A stretch of DNA of 64,000 bases, taken from positions 682,001-746,000 of the forward strand of contig NZ_FMAE01000003.1 in assembly GCF_900094575.1 (NCBI RefSeq). Reading direction: 5' to 3'. This DNA comes from Bradyrhizobium yuanmingense (GTDB taxonomy: Bacteria; Pseudomonadota; Alphaproteobacteria; Rhizobiales; Xanthobacteraceae). This document shows positions 53,774-63,919 of the stretch, piece after piece. The translations under genes were made by a program, and so were the position numbers. The notes under the pieces are model-generated. The model was not told the DNA's origin. It saw only the letters and a program-made list of their open reading frames with translations, and made no database searches. The stretch's first letter is position 1. Every line of letters begins with the position of its first letter.

Positions 53774-54636
53774 GCCTCCGGCCTTTCGCCGACCGTGACC
53801 TTGAAGCTGACCGGCTCGCCGCCACGGTGCACGGCGACGTCGACCACCGCGCCGACGCTCGCAGGTCCCAGCGTTCGCGACAGTGCGCGCACGCCCGAGA
53901 GCTTCTGGCCGTTGACCGCCACGATCACGTCGCCCTGGCGAATGCCGGCCGCGGCCGAAGGCCCAGCCTTGTCGACATTCATGACCATGGCGCCGATGCC
54001 GTCGTCGAGCTGCACCGGCTGCAGCCCGAGGCCGAGATAGCCACGCGCGATGCGGCCGCGCGCCTCGAGCTGGGGCGCGACACGCTCGATCGTCGCGGTC
54101 GGGATCACCAGCACGCGCCGCGGCCCGAGCACGGCCATGCCGAAGGCTTCGCCCGATGCATCGAGCGCGAGCCCGCCCTGCTGGCTGCCGCGTAGGCGGA
54201 CGTCGAGCTCGATCCGCGCATCGATGTCGCCGCCGCGCAAGGAACGCCAGCTCTTTCCGGACGCCGACACCATCCCGAGCGCCGCGCTTGGTGTCTCCCG
54301 GTTGGTCGCGACCACGACCGACAATGCGCCCAGCGGCGGGACGGTTGCGGCGAGCTTGACCGGCGCGACCGCGGCCTCAGTGCGCAGCAGCGCGATGTCG
54401 GTGGTGTGGTCGCGGCCGGCGATCGTGGCAGCGACCCGACGACCGTCGGCGAGGCCGATCTCGACCCCGCCCTCGTCGGCCAGCGCCTCGTCGGCGGTGA
54501 CGATCAGGCCGGGTTTCCAGGCAAAGCCGGTCGCGCGAGAGCGATGCGAATGCACGGAGACGACGGACGGCGCGGTGCGCGCCACAATGTCCGCGAGCGC
54601 GGAGGACAGTGAGGACAGGGGACTAAGATCAGTCAT
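53770..54636 (-). CDS. Catalytically dead trypsin-like protein with PDZ domain
   Basis: This 288-residue protein has the DegP/HtrA layout: a trypsin-like domain (about 20-190) then a PDZ domain (RGYLGLGLQPVQLDDG, SAAAGIRQGDVIVAVNGQKL). Only the catalytic Asp is kept (HTTDIALL, Asp80). The His position reads TADEAL (Glu50 in place of His). The GNSGG motif reads GSQQGG, with Gln153 in place of Ser. No signal peptide is visible, so it is probably cytoplasmic. It is translationally coupled to the LuxR-type gene and may act as a sensor. Confidence 0.85.
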   Translation of the reverse strand: MTDLSPLSSLSSALADIVARTAPSVVSVHSHRSRATGFAWKPGLIVTADEALADEGGVEIGLADGRRVAATIAGRDHTTDIALLRTEAAVAPVKLAATVPPLGALSVVVATNRETPSAALGMVSASGKSWRSLRGGDIDARIELDVRLRGSQQGGLALDASGEAFGMAVLGPRRVLVIPTATIERVAPQLEARGRIARGYLGLGLQPVQLDDGIGAMVMNVDKAGPSAAAGIRQGDVIVAVNGQKLSGVRALSRTLGPASVGAVVDVAVHRGGEPVSFKVTVGERPEA

Positions 54637-54827
54637 GGCGGGCTCCCGTAAGTTGTCCTCAATCTGGGATGCCGCGGGCGATTGCGAAACTGGCCGGGTG
54701 GCCAGGACAAGGACGGCCTCCGCAAGACCGCGACCGACGAACATGTGATTGGGAGCGCCTCACGGGAACGTGTAGCAATCCCAAAATTGGGCCATTTGGC
54801 CTCGAGGATTTCCAGCGAGCCCGACCG

Positions 54828-55793
54828 ATGACCATCGACTTGACCCGCCGCACCCTGCTGCAGCTCGCCGGCGCCACCTCGCTCGCCATGGCCGCCGCAG
54901 CCGCGGCCCGTGCCGAGGGCACAGCGCAGGGCGGCGGCCCCACCTTTGCCAGCCGTACGCCGATGCGGGTCGGCATGGTGACGCTGCGGGTGAAGAGCCT
55001 CGACAAAGTCGCAGATTATTACCGCGATGTGATCGGGCTCACCGTGATGGAGCGCTCGGCGGCCACAGCCAAGCTCGGCACATCAGGCCTCACGCTGCTG
55101 GTGCTGGAGGCCCGTCCCGAAGCCGCGATTGAATCGCGCAGCGCCGCAGGCCTCTACCACACCGCCTTCCTGATGCCGACCCGCAAGGATCTGGCGCGCT
55201 GGCTGGTTCATGCCGCCTCGCACCGCGTGCCGTTGTCGGGCTTTGCCGATCATCTCGTCTCCGAATCCGTCTATCTCGACGACCCCGAAGGCAACGGCAT
55301 CGAGGTCTATGCCGACCGCGACCCCTCGCAATGGCAATGGAGCGAGGGTAGCGTGAAGATGGCGACCGACGAGCTCAACATTCCCGACCTGTTGTCGCTC
55401 ACCAATACGCGCGTTCCCGATTATGCCAAGGCGCCGGACGGAATGCGCATCGGCCACATGCATCTGCGCGTCGGCGATCTCGCCCAGGCCGAGAGCTTCT
55501 ATCACGGCACGGTCGGCCTCGACCCGACTCGTCGCCGCAGCGGCGCCGCGTTCCTGGCGTCGGGCCGCTATCACCATCACCTCGGCATGAATGTCTGGCA
55601 GAGCCAGGGCGCCGGCCAGCGCGACGAGTCCACGACCGGTCTTGCCTGGTTCTCGCTGGTGATGGCGAAGCCGGAGCTGCTCGCCGCGCAGGAAGAACGG
55701 CTGCGCAAAGGCGGTGTGAAGGTCACGGCGCTTGCGGACGGGGTGGAGGCGATCGATCCCTGGGGCACGCGGGTGCGTCTGCTCAGGGTTTGA
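54828..55793 (+). CDS. Tat-exported VOC/glyoxalase-fold protein
   Basis: This protein of 321 residues starts with a twin-arginine signal (LTRRTLLQLAGATSLAMAAAAAARA). Two vicinal-oxygen-chelate modules follow. The first begins VGMVTLRVKSLDKVADYYRDV and includes YHTAFLMPTRKDLARW with YLDDPEGNGIEVY. The second begins GHMHLRVGDLAQAESFYHGTVG and includes HHHLGMNVW. The pattern resembles CatE-type ring-cleavage dioxygenases. Tat export is unusual for them. It is divergent from the pseudo-protease. Confidence 0.82.
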   Translation: MTIDLTRRTLLQLAGATSLAMAAAAAARAEGTAQGGGPTFASRTPMRVGMVTLRVKSLDKVADYYRDVIGLTVMERSAATAKLGTSGLTLLVLEARPEAAIESRSAAGLYHTAFLMPTRKDLARWLVHAASHRVPLSGFADHLVSESVYLDDPEGNGIEVYADRDPSQWQWSEGSVKMATDELNIPDLLSLTNTRVPDYAKAPDGMRIGHMHLRVGDLAQAESFYHGTVGLDPTRRRSGAAFLASGRYHHHLGMNVWQSQGAGQRDESTTGLAWFSLVMAKPELLAAQEERLRKGGVKVTALADGVEAIDPWGTRVRLLRV

Positions 55794-55856
55794 TCGCCGG
55801 CGCCGGCATTGGTAATAGCCGTCAGCCGCAAACCAATCGACCGGGATCCGCGCCGC

Positions 55857-56732
55857 ATGTCCGAATTCCACGGTGTCTTTCCGTATCTCGTCTCGCCCAT
55901 CGATGCCGACGGCACGGTGCGAACCAACGTGCTGGCAAAACTCTGCGACGACCTGATCGGCGCCGGCGTGCACGGGCTGACGCCGTTGGGCTCGACCGGC
56001 GAATTCGCTTACCTAAACGCCGCGCAACGTACGGCGGTCGTGCAGATCGCGATTGAGGCCGCGCAGGGCCGCGTGCCTGTTATCGCCGGCGTCGCCTCGA
56101 CCGCGACGGCGGATGCGGTGGCGCAGGCGAAAGCCTGCCAGAAGTGTGGGGCCGACGGCATCCTTGCGATTTTGGAGGCGTATTTCCCGCTGGCCGATGC
56201 GCAGGTCGAATCCTATTTCCGCGCCATTGCCGATGCCGTCGACATTCCCGTCGTCATCTACACCAATCCGCAATTCCAGCGCTCCGATCTCACGCTCGAC
56301 GTCATCGCGCGCCTCGCCGAGCATCCGCGCATCGGCTACATCAAGGATGCCTCGACCAACACCGGTCGGCTGCTCTCGATCATGAACCGCTGCGGGGACT
56401 CCTTGCGCGTGTTCTCCGCCTCCGCCCACATTCCGGCGGCGGTGATGCTGATCGGCGGCCGCGGCTGGATGGCGGGACCTGCCTGCATCATCCCGCGCCA
56501 GAGCGTGATGCTCTACGATCTATGCACGGCCGGCCGCTGGGACGAGGCCATGGCGCTGCAGCGGCGGCTGTGGCGGATCAACGAAGCCTTCGCCCGTTTC
56601 AATCTCGCGGCGTGCATCAAGGCCGGCCTTGCGATCCAGGGCTATGACGTCGGCGGCCCCGTCCCGCCGCAGGCGCCACTGACGGCGGATGCGCGCAAAA
56701 TCGTGGAAACGGCGCTGCGCGAGCTGGAATAG
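55857..56732 (+). CDS. DapA-family (class I) aldolase/lyase
   Basis: This 291-residue N-acetylneuraminate lyase/DHDPS-family protein has [14 protein letters not shown], the tyrosine in VIYTNPQF and the Schiff-base lysine in IGYIKDAST. The family makes or splits 2-oxoacids through a pyruvate-lysine imine. The lack of a lysine pathway context and the sequence [16 protein letters not shown] argue against DapA itself. A catabolic role with the neighbouring genes is likely. The ATG at 55857 starts at the usual [15 protein letters not shown]. Confidence 0.8.
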   Translation: MSEFHGVFPYLVSPIDADGTVRTNVLAKLCDDLIGAGVHGLTPLGSTGEFAYLNAAQRTAVVQIAIEAAQGRVPVIAGVASTATADAVAQAKACQKCGADGILAILEAYFPLADAQVESYFRAIADAVDIPVVIYTNPQFQRSDLTLDVIARLAEHPRIGYIKDASTNTGRLLSIMNRCGDSLRVFSASAHIPAAVMLIGGRGWMAGPACIIPRQSVMLYDLCTAGRWDEAMALQRRLWRINEAFARFNLAACIKAGLAIQGYDVGGPVPPQAPLTADARKIVETALRELE

Positions 56733-56752
56733 CTCGCCACGCGGCAATATGC

Positions 56753-56770
56753 CCCGGCATCCGTGCCGGG
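56753..56770 (+). terminator. Hairpin after the DapA-family gene
   Basis: CCCGGCA (56753-56759), loop TCCG, TGCCGGG (56764-56770) is a perfect 7-base stem 20 bases after the stop codon. No T-run follows, so intrinsic termination is uncertain. Confidence 0.4.
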
Positions 56771-56899
56771 CGCAAAATGGTCCATACCTGACCGAGAAAC
56801 TTCCGCGCGTTTGCGACGTTGCTGCGTAAGCGAGATCCTGCCACTTCATGCATGTGCATCTCACAGCCCGCATTCAGCACAAGACACGGTGATCACCCA

Positions 56900-58006
56900 A
56901 TGAATCGTCGCTATGCGATTGCCGCGGCAGCCTTCGCCGCCCTGCTGGTCGCGGTCACGGCCGCGAAGATCCTGCATGTCCCCGTCTCGTATGTCCCATG
57001 GGCCGCGCCCTCCGCACGTGCCGTCGAGCAGCGCGGGCCGCTGTGGGACGGCGAGAAGGCAACCATCGACATCTTCGAGCGCGTATCGCCGTCGGTCGTT
57101 CAGGTTGCGGCCAAGTCGGCGGCAAGTCCCCTCATGGGCGAGGAGAGCCAGGCCGGCGGCGGTGCTTCCGGCACGGGATTTGTCTGGGACCGCGACGGCC
57201 ACCTGGTGACGAACAATCATGTTGTCGCCAATGGCGGCGAGATCGCCGTGCGCTTTGCCTCGGGTGAGGTGGCCCAGGTCGACCTGGTCGGCACGGCGCC
57301 CAATTACGATCTCGCGGTGTTGCGCATCCGCAGCGTGCGCCAGCTTCCAGCGCCGATCGCTCTCGGCAGTTCGAGCGACCTGAAAGTCGGACAATCCGCT
57401 TTCGCGATCGGCAATCCCTTCGGGCTGGATCAGTCGATGACTTCCGGCATCATCAGCGCGCTCAAGCGACGGCTCCCGACCCATGGCGGCCGCGAGATCG
57501 CCAACGTCATCCAGACCGATGCCGCGATCAATCCCGGCAATTCGGGCGGGCCGCTATTGGATTCCGCCGGCCGGCTGATCGGCGTCACCACGGCGATCAT
57601 CTCGCCGTCCGGATCGAACGCCGGCATCGGCTTCGCGGTCCCGGTCGACGTCGTGAACCGGATCGTCCCTGAGCTGATCCGCAACGGCCGCGTGCCGACG
57701 CCGGGCATCGGCATCGTGGCCGCCGGCGAGGATGTTTCGACCCGGCTTGCTGTCGAAGGGGTGATCGTGGTGCGGACGGCCCCCGGCAGTCCTGCCGAGC
57801 GGGCGGGGATTCGCGGCGTCAACTTTTCCACGGGAGCGGTCGGAGACATCATCACCGCGGTGGAAGGCAAGCCGGTGCGGCGCCTTGCCGACCTGACCGA
57901 TGCGCTCGAGCAGGCCGGGGCCGGAAAGACCGTTCGGCTCACGGTCAAGCGCGGCTCGGACACCCGTGACGTGAATGTGAGCATTGTCGATATCGACAGG
58001 TCCTAG
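56900..58006 (+). CDS. DegP/HtrA-type serine protease with PDZ
   Basis: This is a 368-residue protease with an N-terminal membrane/signal segment (YAIAAAAFAALLVAVTAA). The complete triad is visible: His in VTNNHVVANG, Asp in NYDLAVL and Ser in NPGNSGGPLLD. One PDZ domain follows, near 270-360 (APGSPAERAGIRG, GDIITAVEGKPV). It is probably periplasmic or anchored to the inner membrane, for protein quality control. It contrasts with the inactive relative at 53770-54636. The ATG at 56900 places the signal at the N-terminus. Confidence 0.9.
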   Translation: MNRRYAIAAAAFAALLVAVTAAKILHVPVSYVPWAAPSARAVEQRGPLWDGEKATIDIFERVSPSVVQVAAKSAASPLMGEESQAGGGASGTGFVWDRDGHLVTNNHVVANGGEIAVRFASGEVAQVDLVGTAPNYDLAVLRIRSVRQLPAPIALGSSSDLKVGQSAFAIGNPFGLDQSMTSGIISALKRRLPTHGGREIANVIQTDAAINPGNSGGPLLDSAGRLIGVTTAIISPSGSNAGIGFAVPVDVVNRIVPELIRNGRVPTPGIGIVAAGEDVSTRLAVEGVIVVRTAPGSPAERAGIRGVNFSTGAVGDIITAVEGKPVRRLADLTDALEQAGAGKTVRLTVKRGSDTRDVNVSIVDIDRS

Positions 58007-58132
58007 CCGCCCAATCCGCGCCTGCAAGGGGCTCTGACGCGCATTGCAGATGCGCCGGGGCTCGGTTGTCTGGCGCGCAAAATCGGTTAAAACCGCCGCC
58101 GTCGTTTTTCCCGATCTCGAGGATACAGCGGA

Positions 58133-60457
58133 ATGAACATTCTTCCCGGCAATTTGCGTTTCGGAGCGGGGCAGCCCGTCAAGCGTTTGGAAGACCAGAG
58201 GCTGCTCACCGGGAAGGGACAGTTCATCGACGACAAGCCGGAGGACGGCGCGCTGTGGTTGCACGTGCTGCGCTCGCCGCACGCCCACGCCAAGATCGTC
58301 TCGATCGACACCAGCGCCGCGGCTTCGATGCCGGGCGTTGCCGCGATCTACACCGGCGCGGACTTGGTCAAGGACGACATCGGCACCATCCCGACGCTGA
58401 ACATCTTCAAGCGCCCGGACGGCAAGCCGATGACCGTGCCGCCGCGCCGGCTGCTCGCCCACGAGGTCGTCCGCTACGCCGGCGAGGCCGTGGCCGCGGT
58501 GGTGGCGTCATCGCGCGTGGAGGCGCAGAGCGCGGCCGAGGCGATCGCGGTCGAATACGATGTGCAGCCCGCGGTGGTCGATCCCGTCGAGGCGGTGAAA
58601 TCAGGCGCGCCCGTGGTGTGGCCGGAGGCGCCCGACAACATCGTCGGCGCCATGAGCTACGGCGATGCCGCCAAGGTCGACGAGGCCTTTGCCAAGGCGG
58701 CGCACACCGTCGAGCTCGATATCGTCAGCCAGCGTCTCGTTCCGTCCGCGATGGAGCCGCGCTCGACCATTGCCGAGATCGACGAGAAGTCCGGCCGTCT
58801 CCTGCTGCACGTGCAGTCGCAGACGCCGGCCTCGACCCGCGACGTGCTGGCGGAAGCCGTGCTCAAGCGTCCCAAGGACAGTGTCCGCGTGCTAGTCGGC
58901 GACATCGGCGGCGGCTTCGGCCAGAAGACCAATCTCTATCCCGAAGACGGCATCGTCGCCTATGCCGCGACCAAGCTGAACAAGAAGATCCGCTGGCGCG
59001 GCGACCGCACCGACGAGTTCGTCGGCGGCACCCACGGCCGCGATCTCACGTCCACGGCGTCCTTCGCGCTGGATGACAAGGGCAAGGTGCTGGCCTATCG
59101 CGTCAAGTCGATCGGCTGCACCGGGGCCTATTCCTCGGGCGCGGCCAACATCATCCCGCTGGTGCTCGGGCCGTTCGTACAGACCGGTGTCTACGACCTG
59201 CCGCTGGTGCACTTCGAGGTGCAGTCGGTGATGACCCACACCGCGCCGGTCGGGGCCTATCGTGGCGCCGGCCGCCCTGAAGCGGTGTTCATCGTCGAGC
59301 GCCTGTTCGACGCCGCTGCGCGAAAAATCGGCATGGATCCGCGCGCGATCCGCAAGGCCAACTACATCAAGCCGGCGCAGCTGCCCTACACCAATGCGGC
59401 CGGCCAGGTCTACGATTCCGGCGCCTTCGCGCACATGCTCGACCGCGCCGTGAAGCTCGCTGACTGGGACGGCTTTGCCGCGCGCAAGAAGGCCGCGAAG
59501 AAGAAGGGCCTGCTCTACGGCCGCGGACTCACCTCCTACATCGAGTGGACCGGCGGCCGCGCCCACACCGAGAAGGTCACGCTGCAAGCGACCTCGCAAG
59601 GCCGCGTCGTGCTGCATTCCGGCACCATGGCGATGGGGCAGGGGCTGCAGACCACCTACACCCAGATGATCTCCGACACGCTCGGCATTGCCATGGACAA
59701 GATCGACGTGGTGCAGGGCGACACCGATCTTGCCATGGGCTTCGGCAGCGTCGGCTCGCGGTCGCTGTTCGTCGGCGGCACCGCGGTTGCGGTCTCCTCG
59801 AATGACTTGATCCAGAAGGCGCGCGAGAAGGCCGCGAACGTGCTGGAGACTTCGGTCGAGGATATCGAATATCAGGGCGGCATGCTCACCGTGGTCGGCA
59901 CCGACCGCCGCATCAGCCTGTTCGATCTCGCCGAGAAGGAGAGCGGCGCCAGGCTCAGCGTCGATTCCGAAGGCGAGGTCGATGGTCCCAGCTGGCCGAA
60001 CGGCACGCATATCTGCGAGGTCGAGATCGACCCCGAGACCGGCGTCTCCAAGGTCGTGCTCTACACCACGGTCGACGACGTCGGCGTCGCCGTGAACCCG
60101 ATGCTGGTCACCGGCCAGATCCATGGCGGCGTCGCGCAAGGCATCGGCCAGGCGCTGTATGAAGGCGTGTCGTATGATGCCGACGGCCAGCTGCTGACGG
60201 CGAGCTACCAGGATTACTGCATCCCGCGCGCCGACGACGTGCCGCCGATCGTAGTGACGCTGGATGATTCCGCGCCCTGCCGCACCAATCCGCTCGGCGC
60301 CAAGGGCTGCGGCGAATCCGGCGCCATCGGCGGCCCGCCCTGCGTCACCAACGGCGTGATGGACGCGCTCGCCGAGCTCGGCATCACCCAGCTGAACACG
60401 CCCCTGACGCCGCAGAAGATCTGGCAGGCGATCAGGGACGCGAAGGCGGCGGGGTAA
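58133..60457 (+). CDS. Molybdenum hydroxylase large subunit, CoxL form II type
   Basis: This 774-residue protein of the xanthine oxidase/CO dehydrogenase large-subunit family has [32 protein letters not shown], the form II-type loop [10 protein letters not shown] (form I CO dehydrogenases have AYRCSFR), [17 protein letters not shown] and the C-terminal [12 protein letters not shown] with the catalytic Glu. It binds the molybdenum cofactor and hydroxylates small substrates. No small Fe-S or medium FAD subunit gene lies beside it in this window. Those must be elsewhere, or it works with others. Confidence 0.85.
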   Translation: MNILPGNLRFGAGQPVKRLEDQRLLTGKGQFIDDKPEDGALWLHVLRSPHAHAKIVSIDTSAAASMPGVAAIYTGADLVKDDIGTIPTLNIFKRPDGKPMTVPPRRLLAHEVVRYAGEAVAAVVASSRVEAQSAAEAIAVEYDVQPAVVDPVEAVKSGAPVVWPEAPDNIVGAMSYGDAAKVDEAFAKAAHTVELDIVSQRLVPSAMEPRSTIAEIDEKSGRLLLHVQSQTPASTRDVLAEAVLKRPKDSVRVLVGDIGGGFGQKTNLYPEDGIVAYAATKLNKKIRWRGDRTDEFVGGTHGRDLTSTASFALDDKGKVLAYRVKSIGCTGAYSSGAANIIPLVLGPFVQTGVYDLPLVHFEVQSVMTHTAPVGAYRGAGRPEAVFIVERLFDAAARKIGMDPRAIRKANYIKPAQLPYTNAAGQVYDSGAFAHMLDRAVKLADWDGFAARKKAAKKKGLLYGRGLTSYIEWTGGRAHTEKVTLQATSQGRVVLHSGTMAMGQGLQTTYTQMISDTLGIAMDKIDVVQGDTDLAMGFGSVGSRSLFVGGTAVAVSSNDLIQKAREKAANVLETSVEDIEYQGGMLTVVGTDRRISLFDLAEKESGARLSVDSEGEVDGPSWPNGTHICEVEIDPETGVSKVVLYTTVDDVGVAVNPMLVTGQIHGGVAQGIGQALYEGVSYDADGQLLTASYQDYCIPRADDVPPIVVTLDDSAPCRTNPLGAKGCGESGAIGGPPCVTNGVMDALAELGITQLNTPLTPQKIWQAIRDAKAAG

Positions 60458-60499
60458 GTGCGCTAGCTGTTGCGCAGGCTATTGCACCAAACTCAGCTC

Positions 60500-60632
60500 G
60501 TCGTCCCGGGGCGCGCAAGGCGCGAGCCCGGGACCCATAACCACAGGGAGTGGTTTGGCGAAGACTCGGAGTGACCAGCTCGCCCCATAACCTCTCCCTG
60601 GGGTTATGGGTCCCCGCCTTCGCGGGGACGAC
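60500..60632. repeat. REP-like inverted repeat block
   Basis: GTCGTCCC at 60500 pairs with GGGACGAC ending at 60632. GGGACCCATAACC pairs with GGTTATGGGTCCCC and forms a long stem. Smaller hairpins (GGCGCGCAAGGCGC) lie inside. Such blocks are dispersed in Bradyrhizobium chromosomes between genes. Confidence 0.75.
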
Positions 60633-60700
60633 AGCGGAGATCGGAGCACAGGCGCTCGCCATATCCCGGATTTCGCTGCGCTCCATCCGGGCTACATGCC

Positions 60701-61897
60701 CTAAATCCCCAGCATCATCTTCGCGATAATATCCCGCTGGATTTCCGAGGTGCCGCCAAAGATGGTGTAGGCGCGGCCGTTGAGATATTCCGGCATCACC
60801 GTCAGCATCTCCTCAGGCGTCGCCGGCTCGTGGTTGAGCCTGTAGAGCGGGCGCATCGGCTCGACGGCGAGGGCGTCGTGGCCGATCACGTCGGCTCCCA
60901 ACCGCGTCACGGCCTGGCGGATCTCGCTGTTGCGCAGCTTCAGGATCGACGACACCGCGCCGGGATTCTGGCCGGTCTGGAGTGCCGAGAGCACGCGTAG
61001 CTCCGTCATCTCGAGCGCGTCGATGTCGACCTCGACCTCGGCAATCCGCGTCGCGATGTCGGGGCTGTCGATGGCGCGGCCCGTGAGGTCGGACTCGGCA
61101 AGATCGGCAATCGCTTTCAATCCTTCGCGCAGCTTGGCCGAGGCGATGCCCGCGCCGCGCTCGAACTCGAGCAGATATTTGCCGTAGGTCCAGCCCTTGC
61201 CTTCCTCGCCGACGCGATTGGCGACGGGCACGCGCACGTCGTCGAAGAACACCTGGTTGACCTCGTGGTCGCCGCCGATGGTAAGGATGGGACGGATGGT
61301 GATGCCCGGCGTTTTCATGTCGATCAGGACGAAGCTGATGCCGTCCTGCTGCCGCGCCCCGTCGCTGGTGCGCACCAGCGCGAACATGCGGTTGGCGTGA
61401 TGCGCATGCGTGGTCCAGATCTTGGTGCCGTTGATGATGTAGTCGTCGCCGTCGCGCACCGCGCGCGTCTTGAGGGACGACAGATCTGAGCCGGAGCCCG
61501 GCTCGGAATAGCCCTGGCACCAATAATCCTCGCCGGAGAGAATCCGCGGCAGGTAGAAATTCTTCTGCTCGGGGCTGCCGAAGCCGATGATGACGGGCCC
61601 GACCATCTTCACGCCCATCACGTTGACGTTGGGCACGCCGGCGCGGGCGCATTCAGTCTCGAAGATCCAGCGCTGCGCCGGCGTCCAGTCGGGGCCGCCA
61701 TATTCGACCGGCCAGCCCGGCGCGCCCCAGCCTTGGGCGTGCAGCGCGCGCTGCCAGGCCATGCCGATGTCGGGATCGGAGAACACCGATGGCGTCAGCG
61801 CGGTCGCGCGCTTCATTTCCTCGGTGAGATTCTTGGCGATGAAGCCGCGCACCTCGCTCTGGAAGGCGCGCTCCTCGGCATTGAACGACAGGTCCAT
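60701..61897 (-). CDS. Acyl-CoA dehydrogenase (longer subunit type)
   Basis: This 398-residue FAD enzyme has the usual ACAD blocks: GWGAPGWPVEYGG, WCQGYSEPGSGSDLSSLKTRA for FAD and substrate contact, and TIFGGTSEIQRDIIAKMMLGI at the C-terminus. It oxidises an acyl-CoA to the enoyl-CoA. The second acyl-CoA dehydrogenase lies 13 bases upstream in the same operon. Pairs like this can form heterotetramers, as in steroid side-chain breakdown. That is an inference here. Confidence 0.9.
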   Translation of the reverse strand: MDLSFNAEERAFQSEVRGFIAKNLTEEMKRATALTPSVFSDPDIGMAWQRALHAQGWGAPGWPVEYGGPDWTPAQRWIFETECARAGVPNVNVMGVKMVGPVIIGFGSPEQKNFYLPRILSGEDYWCQGYSEPGSGSDLSSLKTRAVRDGDDYIINGTKIWTTHAHHANRMFALVRTSDGARQQDGISFVLIDMKTPGITIRPILTIGGDHEVNQVFFDDVRVPVANRVGEEGKGWTYGKYLLEFERGAGIASAKLREGLKAIADLAESDLTGRAIDSPDIATRIAEVEVDIDALEMTELRVLSALQTGQNPGAVSSILKLRNSEIRQAVTRLGADVIGHDALAVEPMRPLYRLNHEPATPEEMLTVMPEYLNGRAYTIFGGTSEIQRDIIAKMMLGI

Positions 61898-61910
61898 GAT
61901 GCGCTCCTTG

Positions 61911-63059
61911 TTAAGCAGAGATGGCCCTGCGGCTCAGCTCGGCGTGGCGGGCATAGTGATGCGCGCTGCCGCCGAACAGCGTGTCGAACGCGACGAGGCG
62001 CTTGAAATAGGCGCCGACCTCAAGCTCCTCGGTGACGCCCATGCCGCCATGGAGCTGGATCGACTGCTCGCCGACGAAGCGCGCGCATTTGCCGATCTTC
62101 GCCTTCGCGCCCGAGGCTGCCCGGGCACGCTCGATCGGCGCGCTATCGGCCTTCAACGCCGCGCGCAGCGCCATCGAGCGGGCCTCGTCCACCTGCATCG
62201 CCATGTCGGCGAGGCGGTGGCGGATCACCTGGTTGGCGGAGAGCGGCCGGCCGAATTGTTTTCGGATCTTGGTGTAGTCGAGCGTGGTGTCGAGCAGCGT
62301 CTGCATGATGCCGACAGCTTCCGCACCGAGCGCGGCCATGGCGCGATCGATCGCCCATTCGATCGCGGGCACGGCGTCGCTGCCGTCGCCGAGCAGGGCG
62401 TCTTCCGGCAGATGCGCGTCGAACAGCTCGATGTTGCAGGCGCGTCCGCCGCCGAGACGCGGATACTCACTGATGACGAGGCCTGACGTCGTCGCCTGCA
62501 CGAGGAACAGGCCGATCCGGCCCGAGGGGCCCCGATGATCGTGGATATGGGCGGAGACGATGATCTCGTCGGCGGCATGTCCGTCGAGCACGGCGATCTT
62601 GCTGCCGGAAAGGCGCCAGCCTTGTCCGGTCTTGTTGGCGCTGGTCGTGACCTTGGCAAGATCGAACCGGGCGGCGCGCTCCGAATGCGCCAGGGCAAGC
62701 TTCAGTGATCCGTCCGCCACCTTGGGCAGGCTCGCCTGCTTCTGCTCGCTGGTGCCGCATCTGGCGATCAGCGCGGCCCCGAGCACGACGGTTGCGACAT
62801 AAGGCTCAGAAACCAGGCCCCGGCCGAAGGCCTCCATCAAGATGCCGATATCGACCGCGCCGCCGCCGAGCCCGCCGAACTCTTCCGGAAGCGGCAGCGC
62901 TAGCCAGCCGAGCTCGGCGAATTGCTTCCAAACGGCCGGGCTGAAGCCGAGCGGATCGTTCGCCATCTTGCGGCGGTGCTCGGCATCGTAGCTCTCGGCC
63001 ACGAAACGTTCCGCGCTTTCGCGCAGCAACTTTTGCTCGTCACTGAGATTGAGATCCAT
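61911..63059 (-). CDS. Acyl-CoA dehydrogenase, second subunit type
   Basis: This 382-residue member of the acyl-CoA dehydrogenase family starts MDLNLSDEQKLLRESAERFV and has the LPEEFGGLGGG and RKQFGRPLSANQVIRHRLADM blocks. The C-terminus has QLHGGMGVTEELEVGAYFKRL. The central FAD/acyl contact region is less standard than in its neighbour, which fits a paired alpha/beta ACAD. It is co-transcribed with the ECH gene (5 bases upstream) and the other ACAD (13 bases downstream). The start at 63059 is chosen from the motif position. Confidence 0.85.
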   Translation of the reverse strand: MDLNLSDEQKLLRESAERFVAESYDAEHRRKMANDPLGFSPAVWKQFAELGWLALPLPEEFGGLGGGAVDIGILMEAFGRGLVSEPYVATVVLGAALIARCGTSEQKQASLPKVADGSLKLALAHSERAARFDLAKVTTSANKTGQGWRLSGSKIAVLDGHAADEIIVSAHIHDHRGPSGRIGLFLVQATTSGLVISEYPRLGGGRACNIELFDAHLPEDALLGDGSDAVPAIEWAIDRAMAALGAEAVGIMQTLLDTTLDYTKIRKQFGRPLSANQVIRHRLADMAMQVDEARSMALRAALKADSAPIERARAASGAKAKIGKCARFVGEQSIQLHGGMGVTEELEVGAYFKRLVAFDTLFGGSAHHYARHAELSRRAISA

Positions 63060-63064
63060 CGCGT

Positions 63065-63919
63065 CTACTCCGCGGCGGCCGGCGGCTTGCGCACGGAGGG
63101 ATGCAGGCCGGATGGATCGACGATCATGCCGAACTCCTGGAGATTGTGCGCGTGGCAGAGCTGATGCAGCGCGAAGGCCTGGTCGATCGCGGCCGGCTGG
63201 CCCATGACGTCGACCGAGCGGTTGACCGCCTCCTTGGTCAGCTTCAGCGCGAAGGACGGTTTTGTCGCGATCCTTCGCGCCAGCTCCAGCACGCGCGACG
63301 ACAGCTCGGCGCGCGGCACGATTTGGTTGACCATGCCGAGCTGGTGCGCCTCCTGCGCGCTCCAGCTGTCGGCGGTGAACAGGAACTCCTTGGCCTTGCG
63401 TGGCCCCAGCTCCCAAGGATGCACGAACCATTCGACGCCGCACACGCCCATGGTGACGACGGGATCGCAGAACTGCGCATCGTCGCTGGCGACGATGAGA
63501 TCGCAGGCCCAGGCCAGCATCAAGCCGCCGGCGATGCACTTGCCATGCACCTCGGCAATGGTGGGCTTTGCCAGATTGCGCCAGCGCCGGGTGATCTGGA
63601 GATAAATCTCCTGCTCGCGGGCGAACCGGCCATGGGCGTTCGGCTCGGCGAAACCGCCCCAATTTCCAATCGGCGGGAAATCGACCCCTGCGGTATTCTT
63701 GTCTCCGGGGCGCAGGTCGTGGCCGGAGGAGAAGTGCGGGCCGTTCCCGGCGAGAATGATCACCTTGACCGCATCGTCCTGCACCGCCGCGTCGAAGGCG
63801 GCGTTGAGGTCGTAGGTCATTTGCAGGTTCTGCGCGTTGCGCGCCTCGGGCCGGTTCATCACGACACGGACGATCGCCGGCTCAGGCCGTTCCACGAGGA
63901 TGGTCTCGAACGAGGACAT
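63065..63919 (-). CDS. Enoyl-CoA hydratase/isomerase family protein
   Basis: This is a 284-residue crotonase-fold protein. The oxyanion-hole motifs are GPHFSSGHDL and HGKCIAGGLMLAWACDLIVAS. Downstream, MGVCGVEWFVHPWELG and AKEFLFTADSWSAQEAHQLGMVNQIVP follow. It hydrates or isomerises an enoyl-CoA. It is the first gene of the operon with the two acyl-CoA dehydrogenases, forming a beta-oxidation-like module. The ATG at 63919 is preceded by AGGGGG. Catalytic Glu assignment is uncertain. Confidence 0.88.
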   Translation of the reverse strand: MSSFETILVERPEPAIVRVVMNRPEARNAQNLQMTYDLNAAFDAAVQDDAVKVIILAGNGPHFSSGHDLRPGDKNTAGVDFPPIGNWGGFAEPNAHGRFAREQEIYLQITRRWRNLAKPTIAEVHGKCIAGGLMLAWACDLIVASDDAQFCDPVVTMGVCGVEWFVHPWELGPRKAKEFLFTADSWSAQEAHQLGMVNQIVPRAELSSRVLELARRIATKPSFALKLTKEAVNRSVDVMGQPAAIDQAFALHQLCHAHNLQEFGMIVDPSGLHPSVRKPPAAAE

